A stretch of 20,181 bases of DNA from Ichthyophonus hoferi. Its lineage: Eukaryota > Opisthokonta > Ichthyosporea > Ichthyophonida > Ichthyophonidae. The notes under the pieces are model-generated. The model saw nothing but the letters and a program-made list of their open reading frames with translations. It made no database searches and had not been told where the DNA came from. Where the stretch lies: positions 91,772 through 111,952 of the forward strand of contig NAOQ01000154.1 in the NCBI GenBank assembly GCA_002751075.1. The letters run 5' to 3'. Each line of letters opens with the position of its first letter. Within the stretch, counting starts at the first letter, position 1. A program made the position numbers and the translations under genes. Shown one piece after another: positions 1-12,300 of this stretch.

Positions 1-3000
1 CACACTTATCAGGCCCTGTATAAACTCCTCGTGTTCCTCGGGGCTATGTAAACGAGCCAGTGGCCGCAGCCTGTCTTTGGTCTCTTTATCTTCTTTACTG
101 CGCCTTCTATCTAGTGCTTTGACCCTGTTAATATCCTGTAGGAGCAGAGGAGAGGAGGGCGGTTAGAGAGGTAGTCTCATCTGTGATCCACCAATACATC
201 ACTGCGTTTTTCTTAATCTGCAATTTCAATTGGCCAGCACTAAAATAAAATGCCATGCCATGCCTATATGAGGAAGGGTATGGGAACAGAGTAGGCATAT
301 CAATAAAGTGAGTACTAGAGTAGCACAGGTGCAAGTCAATAGCATAGAATTTTTTTGAAGTGAGTGGGGCTACACAAGAGATGTAATTGGGTTGGTCCGA
401 CGCCCATTATAAACACTGATAGGTCAAAGTGGTTGAAGACTACTATCCAATCATAACCAACCTACAGTATACCAATCACCAAATATTTACAAACATTATA
501 AATACAGTGAAAAAAAGAGACAATAAAGCTGGAGATGACGAAGAGTGGATTGGTGAATAAAAAACAAAAACCAATAAGAAGACAGGGTGGGTAATTGGGG
601 ATAGATAAGACCAGGTGGTATTTGATTGGACCTTTACACTCGATTCGAATCGATTCGTACACCTACCAATAGATTATAGTCCAGGACAACCTTCTTGTAC
701 GCGTCTCTGAGACATAGGACCCGATTGTATATATGAATCATGGTAAGTTTAAGCTCTGGGGGGACACATGAAATAGCCTTATTTAGTTAAATGTCTCCAT
801 AGCCTATTGGCAGGAATGATTGATGTAACACTTCTGATAGGCCCAGTGTTAATAACGGAACAGTAGGTTAAAGCAATTGAATAGAAATAGCTCTGATGGA
901 AGAAAAATAGTATAGTAAATGCATCTAGGTATATGGGAGACAGATAGAGTGATAGGTAGGTAAGTAGGTAGGTATGATATATATATATATAGGTAGATAG
1001 GTACAAGTATATAATCGATGTAGATATACACATGCATTTTTTGACAATATAATAAAGGTATATCCAATCAGAAGCCTTGAAGGATCCTAGAGAGCCAATC
1101 AGACACTACCCTTGTCCAGATCTGTGTCGTCACTCTGAAATACTATATCTTTAATTAGGTCTTCTGCCTCATTGTAGGGCTCCACGTCAAAGTCTCCACG
1201 GAGGGGCATGTATCTGATTGAATAGAAGTCAGGGTGTGTTCATGCTCACTTTGTTAAAATAATCAACACTACGTAACACTACAAGGAGATGATTGGAAGG
1301 GAGGTGGTCAATCAAACCTAAGAGTGCAAATAAGACATGCCATGTATGGACTGTAAGCCTATCGCAAGACCAAAAAATATATAGCCCAATGAGTGAGGCA
1401 GGATTTAGATGTGATGATATCATGGGAGAGGGGTATATAAATAGACATGAGAGGGAAGGAGCGATTGGTCCTCCCTGGCCCACTATCTACTCTTATTACT
1501 CTTTCATTGGTACATGATCATGTGGCTGACCCATAAATAGAAATACCCTACCGCCAATAAAGCCTAGTAGGGCATATCTCCCTACTGCCACCTACCGGGT
1601 AGATCCCTTTATATGCATATCTATACATATCTACCTACATACATACACATATTCTTATCCCTCATTGGTCAATCAGCCTACCCTGCCGCATCATTCAAGG
1701 TCACAGCGTGTCTGTTAGCCTCATCCCCATTAGTCGAATCTCCCTTCTTGGTGGAATCTGTAGCATCATGTACATTAGTCATTGGATATAGGTCATGATT
1801 TTATTTCACCATCCCTTAATATGATGACCACAAGGAACATTAGTAGTTAACAAAGTAGGGACGTCCTATCATAACCGAACCATAGCTATAAAATAGTCTA
1901 TTTACCAATAGTATCCTACCATTAAAAGGCCCGCCATTGCTGGGTTCATCCCCATCCCATGGTTCAATCTGGGTGCTCATATCAGGAAGGGGCGCAGTGG
2001 GCACATTGATGTAGGTGTTGAAGTAATGCTGTTCGCAGTCCTGTGTGGTCTATAGGGCAGACAGGGTAGGGTGAGGTAGACACGGCTACCGTGTAAGTGC
2101 ATGGACAGACAGGTAACCATAGTAACTATAGTATAACATAGTAGGTAGGTAGATCAACATAGTGTGTAGAGTACTATATATCGTCATATGTACATGGTTT
2201 TCTTAATAATGGGATGAGTAAAGGAAAGGCTGAACTTGCATTGGATAGTACAACATATATATAGCACAGCCCAGTCACAAAGAAGTGTTAAACTTCAATG
2301 ACCGTTTTCAACTGGTTTACATTTATTTACATATATAGATTGTATACATTCTTGTGCATATATACATCCCATAGTAACGATACATTCCTTTCTATAAATT
2401 CGCACATATTTTATCAGACCCGGACCTTATGATTTCATTGGCCATATATGCCTCCACCCAATCACATCAAGTAAATATATCATCTTTTAGCATGAACCAA
2501 TCACTCCTTCCATCTTAAAGTTGAACGGGTTATAATCACTATATAGAATACTATATGATTGGAGCAGAATATCTTAGTTTTACCATCAGTGCTACCCTAT
2601 CCAATCGCAACTGCTAAGTTATTTTTATTTAGAAACCAATCGATGGGTATAATACATAACTGACCAATTGGAATACTACATATACATACCACTAAAACAA
2701 AGGCCAATAACCAGAAATTAGATATACATCCTTACCAATCATTAAAGGAATAGTTACATTACCTTAGTGCCCACGTGGTCTGATATATCTGTCCAATTAC
2801 CGAAGCCATACATCTCAATGGCCTCCAATAGGAGGAGCTCTTCGTCAGCCCCCCACTTAGCGTCAAAGAGGGGGTACTTAGCATTGTCCTATAGGAGGGG
2901 AAAAGGAGAGAGAGATGTCATTAGTATTGCCCTATAGGAAGGGATACGGAGAGGGAGAGGTCATTAGCATTGTCCTATAAGAAGGGATAAAGAGAAGGGG

Positions 3001-4197
3001 AGATCATTAGCATTGTCCTATAGGAAGGGGTAAGGTGAAGAAGAGGAAGAGGTCATTAGAAGGGTAGAGAGGCACACATGGACCGATTATGTAGTAGCTA
3101 GGTACCTAGCCAGACCGTATGTAACTCTAACATTCCCTATAGTCAACACCATCCTACCGTAATCCTATAGGCATGGTCATTCCTATGGGATCCTGCCTGC
3201 TTGCCCCTGGAGAAACAATCCAAGCACAGGTCTACATCGGTGCACACCGCACAGTGGATGTGAATTTCACTGGTGATGTCCTTCTTGCAGCTGTCACAGT
3301 GGATCCGCTCTGTAGGGCCAGCTGGTTAATACTATGAATATATCTCGGTAATATGGCCTGGTCTTCCTTAGTGGTTTATAGGTGTGTTATGCTATCTACC
3401 CCACCTGTTTCTTTGCTTCCTTTAGTCTCTCTTCCCTCTCTGTTTATTTGTATTTATGTTCATCGTGCTATAAATAATTATTGCATTGGGTGCTTCCAAT
3501 TAGAATGAAAATAAAGAAAGGAAGTAAAACAAATGTATACGGGTGAATGTACAACCAACATTGGATTAAAGGAAGAAAATAGTAACAGAGACAGAGTTGA
3601 GAGAACATGGCTTACCACCAGAGGAGGTCAAGGAGGGAGGGAGGAGGCAGGTTGGTGACCCAGCCGTGACAGGACATGAACTATGAAGGAATAGATAGAG
3701 GATAGAAAGGAAGGAGGGTGTGTTTATAGTTATAGTTCTAGCTCATGGCAGAATATAGGTATATAGCAATACTTTAAATAATCAATCGCTATTAGTTAAT
3801 AGGCATATACGAACGACTATATGAAGAGCACTGTTTGCAGTCCCTACAAATATATATATACACATATCTGGTCATATGAAAGTCAATATAAAGTACACTT
3901 TCACATAGAGATATCAGTGTCTCACCATATATATATCTACTCATCCATGTATATATCGAAATTATATACACACATTCAAACACCTACACCATAAAGATAG
4001 GTACAGGCACATACAATTACTCCAATATATATACGCACCGATAGTTTGTATACAGGTATAGATATATGAAAACACATACGTACTCATACACCTAAATATG
4101 TCTAAATACAAAAATATACTTGTAATGGACAAGGTGGCTTCAGGGTGAAAAAATGGAGGCAAGAAAGAGCACAACCCAGAGGGACTTACCTGGCCAT
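1..4197 (-). CDS. ADA2: ADA2 / TADA2 transcriptional adaptor (5' nine exons, 3' end outside window)
   Basis: ADA2 joins GCN5-type acetyltransferase and ADA3 in the nuclear SAGA/ADA histone acetylation module. The coding exons I assembled are 4190-4197, 3616-3680, 3158-3309, 2763-2888, 1920-2049, 1682-1757, 1110-1213, 667-755 and 1-135 (cut by the window edge), 295 codons in all. All junctions agree in phase and all introns are GT-AG. A ZZ zinc finger lies at residues 29-70 (C29, C32, C44, C47, C53, C56, H66, H70). A SANT domain follows at about 82-131, with W87, W107 and Y126 as core aromatics and the motif GFGNW. An acidic, low-complexity linker leads to [10 protein letters not shown] at 186-195. 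After that come a helical region ending [10 protein letters not shown] and a basic stretch with ALDRRRSKE. The last exon ends in [17 protein letters not shown], typical of the ADA2 core; the C-terminal SWIRM part should lie beyond base 1. The start ATG has the Kozak-like context gcgccATGG, and the first coding exon is only 8 nt. The usual L-x-E-R basic motif before KKVV is replaced by LCLRDAY. Family identity is very secure; exact linker exon ends slightly less so. Confidence 0.93.
2881..3059 (-). repeat. 43-bp tandem array copying the exon 4 splice acceptor of ADA2
   Basis: Four imperfect copies start at 2881, 2924, 2967 and 3010, the last slightly longer. On the minus strand each copy has a pyrimidine-rich run, then CCTATAG or CTTATAG, then GACAATGC or a near match. 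That is exactly the polypyrimidine tract, 3' splice site and first bases of ADA2 coding exon 4. Only the copy at 2881-2888 continues into the SANT-domain exon. The array therefore offers three decoy acceptors upstream of the real one. Confidence 0.9.
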
Positions 4198-5412
4198 GGC
4201 GCCACAATAATAGAACTAACGTCAAATAATACTAAGACTAAAAAGGTCTAGATGTAGTAAAATAGTTGAAATTCTTGTAGGATGTAGCTGTACTATGATC
4301 CTTAAATGTATGCAGCTGGAGAATAGTGACCAGGTGTATTTATGTTATCGTGTATATTATACTGAGAAGGGCGTTGACTGGCCTAACTTATCGTTAACAT
4401 GTTTTACAACAGATGATACTTGAAAGCAGCAATATAATCCGAGGGAAAATATGGTAGGCCAACTAATATCTATATATATATGACTATATGGGCTAGGAAG
4501 GTATAATAATATAATATAATAATAATATACACTATACACTATAGCTATAATAACACTATAACTATACCTCCTATTTTGTACATGTAATAATGTTAACATG
4601 GAACTTGGTTTTAGCTGCGCTCCCAAAAGCTATTATTAGTAACAGTCAACAAATGACGTATATTTTTTTAATATTTAATATTCTTTATAAGGTACTATCC
4701 GCCTTCTATTGGTGTATATTGTTTAAAAATGCTTTAAAACCAACAAATAAGTATATTTATTTTCAATAAGATTGATAGGGCTTGATTTTATTGATCACAG
4801 GAACCTTTTTCATTGGTCTACCTGTATGCTTGTAGTATATAATACACAGAGAGTTACGATTAGACATACAATAGGTGGTATGCCATATGATAATTCATTA
4901 ACATATTTATTATAAAACTAAAATATATGAATAATATTTATTATTCTACTTATATATATATATATATACATCTAGTGCAAGTCTTGGTGAACAATATATA
5001 TATATATTAAAATTCTAATTATGGTACCCAGTAGTAAATAAACTGGCAATTTTCTAATTGGTGTGAGCCATATGGTCGGAGGGCCACGCGTTGCACAATC
5101 ACAGACTATCAAAAACAACTAGAACTAATGGTAATATTAACGGGCGATTATTTGACACTAATGCTATTTGTTAGCTTGTTCAAAAAGTAAATTTAGAAAA
5201 TAGAGAATTATACCAAAAATAACTACAAATACTTATTTCTTTTAATATGGTTATTATATAAATTTGTTTTGGTTGGTCTATATACTAAAATTAGCTTTTA
5301 CAATTTATTTATACCCGTAAATCAATCTTCTCAATGAATCGTTGTCAAAATGTTACTGCATAAACGAACATTGATTTTGAGGTCGCAGCTATATGCTGGC
5401 AGATTAGCCACC
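4198..5412. promoter_or_regulatory. Divergent intergenic region between ADA2 and the TMEM70-like gene
   Basis: These 1.2 kb lie between the two divergent start codons and should hold both promoters and 5' UTRs. The stretch is very A+T-rich and has a long (TA)n run near 4951-4970. CCAAT-box-like pentamers (ATTGG on the plus strand) occur near 4706, 4812 and 5056. I see no coding exon with family similarity here. I cannot place a transcription start or a clear TATA box, because TATA-like strings are everywhere. A promoter role is inferred from gene orientation only. Confidence 0.5.
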
Positions 5413-8400
5413 ATGGCCAGGGGCGCGCTATTCGTTCACCAATATAGCACAGGTTAGGTTTCAAATTTCCTCTAATATATTGTATAATAGTCAGCAGTTC
5501 TTATATTTATTTAGAAAATCTATAATACAAAGATATTTAATGTGCATATTTCGTCTAGCCACAAGTTTACAGAATTCCTTAATTCACTGAACTTGCTAGC
5601 CCTCGTAAGATAATGCTTTAAAATGTTTAACTAGGCTTTCCATACATTAGTACATGGCAAGGAACAAGTTTATTTTCTTCCAGACCAACCGCTGTATTCT
5701 AACTTTGCAACTGTTTGCTCAGACAACAAAGACCATAGACCCAAGCCTATCTACATAGGGCCACTTTCTGCCCCAATGAAGCGGTTAAAAATGTTTTCCA
5801 TAACAGGTTGTTCGTTATCTCTAATTGGTACACCAAGCCTGTTTTACATGCAATCAGGGATAGGTAGGTAGCCTTATACTGTCTCCCTTTGGAGGGAATA
5901 GTCGTTGGGGGAAGGCATGTGCTTATGTATGATAGTGTATTGCTTTTATTGCATCTATTTCTATTTTGATAAAAGTGGTCCATGTTGAACATGTATCTTG
6001 TATCCAATACTATTGCTTATTTGTAGTTAGGATATTATACTATTGTGCATTGCCGTTGCAACACGGATTATACTTGAAATGCAACCAAAGAACCTGAGTA
6101 TGTATATATTGAAGACCTCTTAAACCATTTACCGGCAGGCAGACTCGTGAGAACTGCATGGTTAAAGAAAGCTACCAAGATGAATACATCATGTTATTTA
6201 TTATAGAGTTGTTATTACTTATTATTTATTATTTATTATTTATTAGCTACTAGTTATTATTTATTAGTTATTATCTATTATTTATTATTTATTATTTATT
6301 ATTTATTATTTATTATTTATTATTTATTATTTATTATTTATTATTTATGATTTATGATTTATTAAGCCGTGACTTTTAAGTATACCTAGCACACTATGAA
6401 TAATCTATCAATACTACTTTGTAGAATGAAACACAATATAAATGATAATATATAGGAAAACCCTACACTGTAACAATATTTATTTCAATAGTTAAAATAG
6501 TTCATCTGAAACTCTTGATATACACAAAAGGGAACAAGTCAATTGGTGAAATATCATCTAAGGTTTACCTGCTAAGCAAATATAGACATACACATGATTG
6601 GGTTGTTATAAATAGGAAAGAGAGGAAATAGTCATATCTATCAATACAGAGATATATTTGCGTACAGTCACGTGTAGACAAACAGTCTAGAATTATATGA
6701 TTGCCAAAATCACCAAAGGTTTATCATAGTATAATGACAATTAATTACATATTGATTTGTTTGGCTTAACTATTAGCTCATTAAGCCTATGGATCTAATT
6801 GATTTTAAACACACCTACTTTACTCCATATTGATTGATTACTTAGACAGATGTGAATATCTCATACATCCAATAATAAAACCTTTCATTGTATGCACATT
6901 TAGTATCACAATCGTTTTTCTTTTATGATGTTTCATTATAATGCTTGATTGTATTTGAGGTTTACTTCTAGATCCAGACTATCATCGTAGATTCTAAACA
7001 CTCTCAACATCATTTGATCACCTATGTATACGTTATACTTTCATTTTATACTAATAGCAAGCCATATACACCCCCACCGGGCCCACCTTTTCCTCCTTCT
7101 CTTATATCTCTATCCCTCTCTTACACCCTACTACTTTTTCTCGTTCCTTAATCTTTCTAGCCCCTCTTGGCAAGGCTGTCTTTGCCTCCATTGTATTTCT
7201 TACAGGGCTGGGCTCTACCGCTCTTGTCACCTTCTTTACTAAACCTTATATCCATCGTATGTGGTTTACCCCTGACCTGGTTGGAAAACAGTTACGATCC
7301 GGGCCAACCAATAGCATATCATTGGATAATGAGAATACTGGGGTCTACCAATCAGATCAATTGAGTGGCCAACTCGTAGTGGAGACTTTGTCAATATTTG
7401 GCCGGCCAGTGATACATACCTTCTCACTGGATGAGGTAAAGATATACCCCAGCGCCCCCCTACACCAATCACCACTAGGATCTATAGTATAACAGGGTAG
7501 ATAGTGCACAATGGCATCTAGGCAAGGACAGCCTCAATAATATCTTATTCCTTGAGGTTCCTTTTCTATATGTATTTCCTCCTTCACGAATAATATGGAG
7601 CTCAACCCCATAACCCATCTATCTCCCATACTAAAATAGCTATCAAATTATCAAGATAGTATATACCCATTTATAGTTATACGCTGGATGTTTCAACCTG
7701 TCATAATTGTCCAATTATATCTTGAAGCCTTCACATCATTTTCTTTCCTGAGTCATGAAGTAGTCTTATTGGCCCCCTTTAGCCAATCAGCTGTACGCTC
7801 CATAAACCATTTCTCTATTTCTTAATATTGATACATTGATACTCTACTATTATTCTGATTATTAATAACCAATAGATGGAGTCAGGAGGAATGATATTGA
7901 GCGTTAATGACGTCGTAGTGACATCATCTGTCTCTCATTTGATTGATCTCTACTTTATTTTATATTAGTAGTCTCATATTCCCATTGGGCCTCTTTCATA
8001 TATATTATTTCTTGATTATGTTTTACTATTTGGATTCTACTGGCTTACTAAACCAATACAAATACCTCTAAGCTTCTGCATATCTTATTTGGACATATGG
8101 TTTGCATTACTATCTATATTCTCTCTCCCATTATGCAGCTATTTATTTCAGATAATACAAGCCAATCCATACAAAATTAATGATAGAAATTAAATACAAT
8201 GAGAAACATATAGTACACAAAGTATATATAGTATATATTGTAGATACAGTAGCCATAGTAGATAGAGTAGATAAAGTACGTATACTACTTATAATAGATA
8301 CAGTACATATTGTAGACGCATCCAGATCAGTTCTCTCTCCTACACCTAAGCCCCATTGTAATACCCCATTACCTATTACCTCCAGGTCTCCCTCAACGAC

Positions 8401-8511
8401 TCCTTCCATCCTTTCGCCAACTTCAAAACTAAAAATGGGAAAATATTTTACTTTCACAAAGATCAATTGGACCATCCAGAGTTGGCAAGGAGGCTTGGGG
8501 GCGGAGACTAG
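5413..8511 (+). CDS. TMEM70: TMEM70-like mitochondrial inner-membrane protein (four exons, complete)
   Basis: TMEM70 is a mitochondrial inner-membrane hairpin protein that helps assemble the c-ring of ATP synthase (and complex I). Exons: 5413-5452, 5684-5863, 7161-7435 and 8386-8511, joining in phases 1, 1 and 0 to give 206 residues. The start sits in a near-perfect Kozak context (gccaccATGG). The N-terminus (MARGALFVHQYST) could be part of a targeting peptide but is short. Residues 36-39 (IYIG) match the family's conserved start. Hydrophobic segments at about 50-69 (with SLIGTPSLFY) and 78-99 are separated by a short loop. The second runs into FFTKPYIHRM, like FITKGYVIRL in human TMEM70. The remainder is a soluble domain with TFSLDEV, HPFANFKTKNGK and IFYFHKDQL before the stop. 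The paralogous TMEM186/TMEM223 families share the fold, so orthology rather than family membership is the less certain point. Introns are 231, 1297 and 950 bp. Confidence 0.82.
6211..6364. repeat. (ATTATTT)n heptanucleotide microsatellite in TMEM70 intron 2
   Basis: A roughly 150-bp run of period-7 ATTATTT units lies within the 1297-bp intron. It is nearly perfect from about 6264 to 6347 and degenerate at both ends (TATTAG, TATCTA and TTATGA variants). I see no open frame or gene signal in the rest of this intron (5864-7160), which is A+T-rich unique sequence. Confidence 0.93.
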
Positions 8512-8707
8512 GCCTACGTTGATATTCATATAACTAAGATACTACTATTGCCATCAGAATATAGAGCAATACAGGCTGGTCCTCATACTGTTTAGTTAAC
8601 GATGGTAGCTACTGGTAGCAGCATAACCATAATTGTAATCATGTTTATACAAACATAAGGCCACCTTGCCGTCCCTCTATTAACGCCACAGATAACTGCA
8701 TATACGG

Positions 8708-8713
8708 AATAAA
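8708..8713 (+). terminator. Candidate poly(A) signal AATAAA for the TMEM70-like gene
   Basis: An exact AATAAA hexamer lies about 200 nt after the TMEM70-like stop codon, a normal distance. In A+T-rich DNA such hexamers also occur by chance, so only position supports it. Confidence 0.4.
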
Positions 8714-8790
8714 TCTTAAACAATAACAACACAAGACGCATAGGGGCATAATACAATGGTTGGTTATGTTGCAGAGTGGAAATATAGCCA

Positions 8791-8860
8791 TATATAGTAT
8801 AGTATAGGAGAGAATAGGGTGGTATAGTATAGTATAGTAGGGTATAGCAAAGTATTAGTA
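8791..8860. repeat. TATAG-type pentanucleotide repeat
   Basis: Degenerate tandem GTATA/TATAG units lie in the convergent intergenic region. The motif is the same as the longer array at 12153-12380. Confidence 0.75.
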
Positions 8861-8905
8861 TATACACAAATGACTAGCACCACATTATCACAGTACCATA
8901 TATAT

Positions 8906-8911
8906 TTTATT
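8906..8911 (-). terminator. Candidate poly(A) signal for TEX10
   Basis: TTTATT on the plus strand reads AATAAA on the minus strand, about 430 nt beyond the TEX10 stop. It is the first exact hexamer I noticed after that stop. If used, the two convergent transcripts would end close together without overlapping. Confidence 0.25.
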
Positions 8912-9342
8912 ATCATGTCGGACCTCAGTGGGAGTGGTGGGATACGCGAAGTGCCACTGGCACGCACAGCCAATAAGTTTAAGTTACAAATATGACTGCG
9001 TTAAATTTACAAAACAAAACACCAAATATTCATTCTGTTAGACGACACCTTGGCAAGTACCATCTTGTCAATAATACAAAACTAAAATGGGTAAAATTAT
9101 TGTATAGGGTGGGATGTAGGTTAAGTCATATAACCACACGGAGATAATGAAGATAGACGAGATGACAGGGGCTATCAGCTCATCTCTATCTCTACATACG
9201 AGGCCAGTCTAGATGTATGTCTTACCCCATGGCCCATCAACTGATACCAATTACTTGCCCCTATTAAAATTAAAGTGTGCTATTTAGTGGGTAACATGGT
9301 CTGGTTGCACTTGATATAAGACAATCAAGCCCTGCCATGTAT

Positions 9343-12300
9343 CTAGGCCAGGCTAAGATCCTGCAAGCAGACTACAGCCTCTGAGCGGAGCACACGTAAG
9401 GTTTCTCTATCCGCACAGCTGATATCGTTGATTACCTTCTCCTATGAACCCATACACCATTTGTTTCGTATTAATAAACGTATTCTTCGCTTCATTTAAG
9501 CAGGCTACATTACGTTAACACACTACATCCATAATACAAACAGCCCACCCCTCCACCAATATTTTCTCGCCGTTGTGGCCTGGTTCTTTTATGGTATTTT
9601 ATAATGTATGTTCAGACCAGATAGACCGTGTGGGACACTAGATTAGGGTAAGTATATAGGACGGTCTGCCAGTGGATGTCTACCCTACTATAATATGAAG
9701 CAACAGACCAACCGTGGATTGATTAGGTGGCAAGAGACCAGATATATATCCACCATGAACACCAATAAAAAGGTGACTAGTAAAGGGCTACCAATAGCGT
9801 AAGAGCAGCGATAGCATAAGCATAATATTGCTCCAATAATATGTCCCCATACATAAAACACACACTCACCTGGGCAGCGTTAATAATGGCCAATAACTGT
9901 TCCCTGTGAAGTCTGAAGGTATGCTGTAATGCCGTGGCCCTGACAAGTTCGCCAATCACAAGCAGTGCAACATCAAGCTCTGATTCGCTGTCACAATCTG
10001 AGTGGGTATCATCATCCTATCAGCTCACCTTCTTAACTTTTAAATACATGACAGGATGTGAACATTACACCTAGATATGTATAGGCCAATCATATATCCC
10101 AGGTATGCTTATATCATATATAGTACCCACAGTGTACATTAGTTCCCTCCTAGCCAATACACTGCCAGGAAGGGTGACATTAAAAACATTTAAAATGGTC
10201 ACACAACCACAACCCTCACATGTCATTCCTCTTGCCTATCAACTTGTAGATCATAAAGCACATCTCAATAAGATTATATGTGATAAATTAAACCTTCTCT
10301 TGCGATATCATGCTATACCCTAGAATATCACGCAGGTAACATGGACTGCATTGTGACATCATTGTGACATCATTCGATACAGTAAAGCATTCTAACAGCT
10401 AATAGAATCCATATAGATATTTACCCTTAACGGCCAATAGGATCAAATCCATCATTGGGCTAATTAAACGTGGTACAGTCTTGGCTAACCCAATCACAGC
10501 TTGAGTACTCCATTGTACGGCTTGGCTGCAGCCTGGCTGTTTGACTGGGTATGTGACAGAATGGGCCAGTACCTGTACGTATATGTAGGTAGGTTAGTAA
10601 TCACATATGAGGCCCTGACGTATATATGACGTATATGCATGTATTGTTACATAGACCTCCCTGCATAACGTGGTTGTCAAACAGTTAGAGTACTAAGTAA
10701 TTAATTACTTTATACTAGCCAGTGAATAATATTTTCTTAATGACTTAATTAGTAATTAACTTGTGAAGGATTGCATATACAGTATGCTATACATAGAAGG
10801 TATACAAGGCCTTTGTCTGCGGTCGCATATCCCCATCGTTTGGCTACAGTTATATTATATACTGTATACACTTATACTGAAAGAAGTTCTTTTGCCGTTA
10901 TGTAAACCTCTACTTACAATGGTGGATGCCATCCATTATGAGCCATAAAGTAACAACAGCACATTGAGATAACAACTACATCACAGTAAGATAATATCTA
11001 CACAGTCGGAGATGGTCATATATCATTAACATACTGACCCACTACATAAAAGGAAAGCCATACCGCCAATGACAGCTGGGTGAACGATGGAAGCAGAAAA
11101 GGGCTAAACTTGACGCCACCCCCACACAGTCTGGCCGGTAATCATAGGTTAACATAGAAATAGGGTCATATACATATATGGTACATATGGTCCCCGTATA
11201 CCTGGAACAGCTTAGTTTGGTTGTTTGTATTTACTTCCCTGTCTTGCTATTCTCTTTCATAGTGTTAATTAATGTTAAATAAGAAAAAACCCAGGAATAA
11301 AGACTAGAGGCCTGTACAAACCCTGTAAAGCCTTAAATGCCTTGTGGGTTGTAGGAACAGGGAGGAAAGAAAGGGGGAGAGAGATAGTACCTTGTAACAG
11401 TCATTAGTAGGGCCACAGCTGAGTCATGCGGCAGGGCTGGGTGGGTTTTCTGAACAAAAATATCAGTTCAGCCAATAAACTTTCTCTGCACACCCAATAG
11501 GGCATGATATATCACGACCCTCCGCCCATTCCACAATAAAAAGAAACCACATTCTTATACTATCATAGTACACCAGGCCTAGTACAAGCACGATATATAC
11601 CTATATATATACCTATATACATAAACACAACGCACCATGATATCTAAAATGGGATTGCCCAGGGGTACCAAGAGATCTTCCCATCCTCCCACAGGTAATT
11701 GGTGGAGGCCGTCACACACAGCTGTCACAATAGCCTGACGCTTGGCCCAGTATGTATCTGTAAGGAAGAGATCTGATTAGAGGGATCATAAGGTACTATG
11801 TGGAGAAAGAAAGGATTTGGTAGGTGTGACACGGGGTTGCTATGGTTACATATATATATATATATATATATGTTGAAAGAGTAAGTGGTGATTCCAGAGG
11901 TAATAGATCCGTGGGTGAAGGATAGAGAGCAAAGGCAGTATAGGATGTGAAAAGTATATCAGAACAAGACAGGGTGATTGTGGGTCCTATGCTAGATATA
12001 ATCCATGAGAGAGTAGGAGGAAATATATATACCGTAAACACTTTCAGGGAGGGAGATATCAACACTAGGTACTGGTATCTGTGAGGGAAAAGACTGGCAT
12101 CAAAACACACACGTCACCGCCCGGTATGGCTGCTATATAGCCCCCCACCCACATATAGTATAGTACAGTATAGTGTAATAGAGTATAGTATAGTATGGTA
12201 TGGTATAGTGTAGTATAGTATAGTGTAACAGAGTATAGTATAGTATGGTATAGTATAGTATAGTATAGTGTAATAGAGTATAGTATAGTATGGTATAATA

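Larger units (their letters stand above)
8512..9342. other. Convergent 3' intergenic region between TMEM70-like gene and TEX10
   Basis: These 831 bp separate the two stop codons and should hold both 3' UTRs. They contain a TATAG-type repeat (8791-8860), one AATAAA on each strand, and otherwise unique A+T-rich sequence. No open frame here resembles a protein. Confidence 0.6.

Noticed and set aside
8143-8533. Overlapping ORFs on both strands across the end of TMEM70 intron 3.
   Set aside because: The family match is in a different frame, from the acceptor at 8385 onward (VSLNDSFHPFANF). The longer frames are shadows.
10105-10323. 72-residue plus-strand ORF in a TEX10 intron.
   Set aside because: No recognisable family, no supporting splice sites or context, and a length expected by chance.
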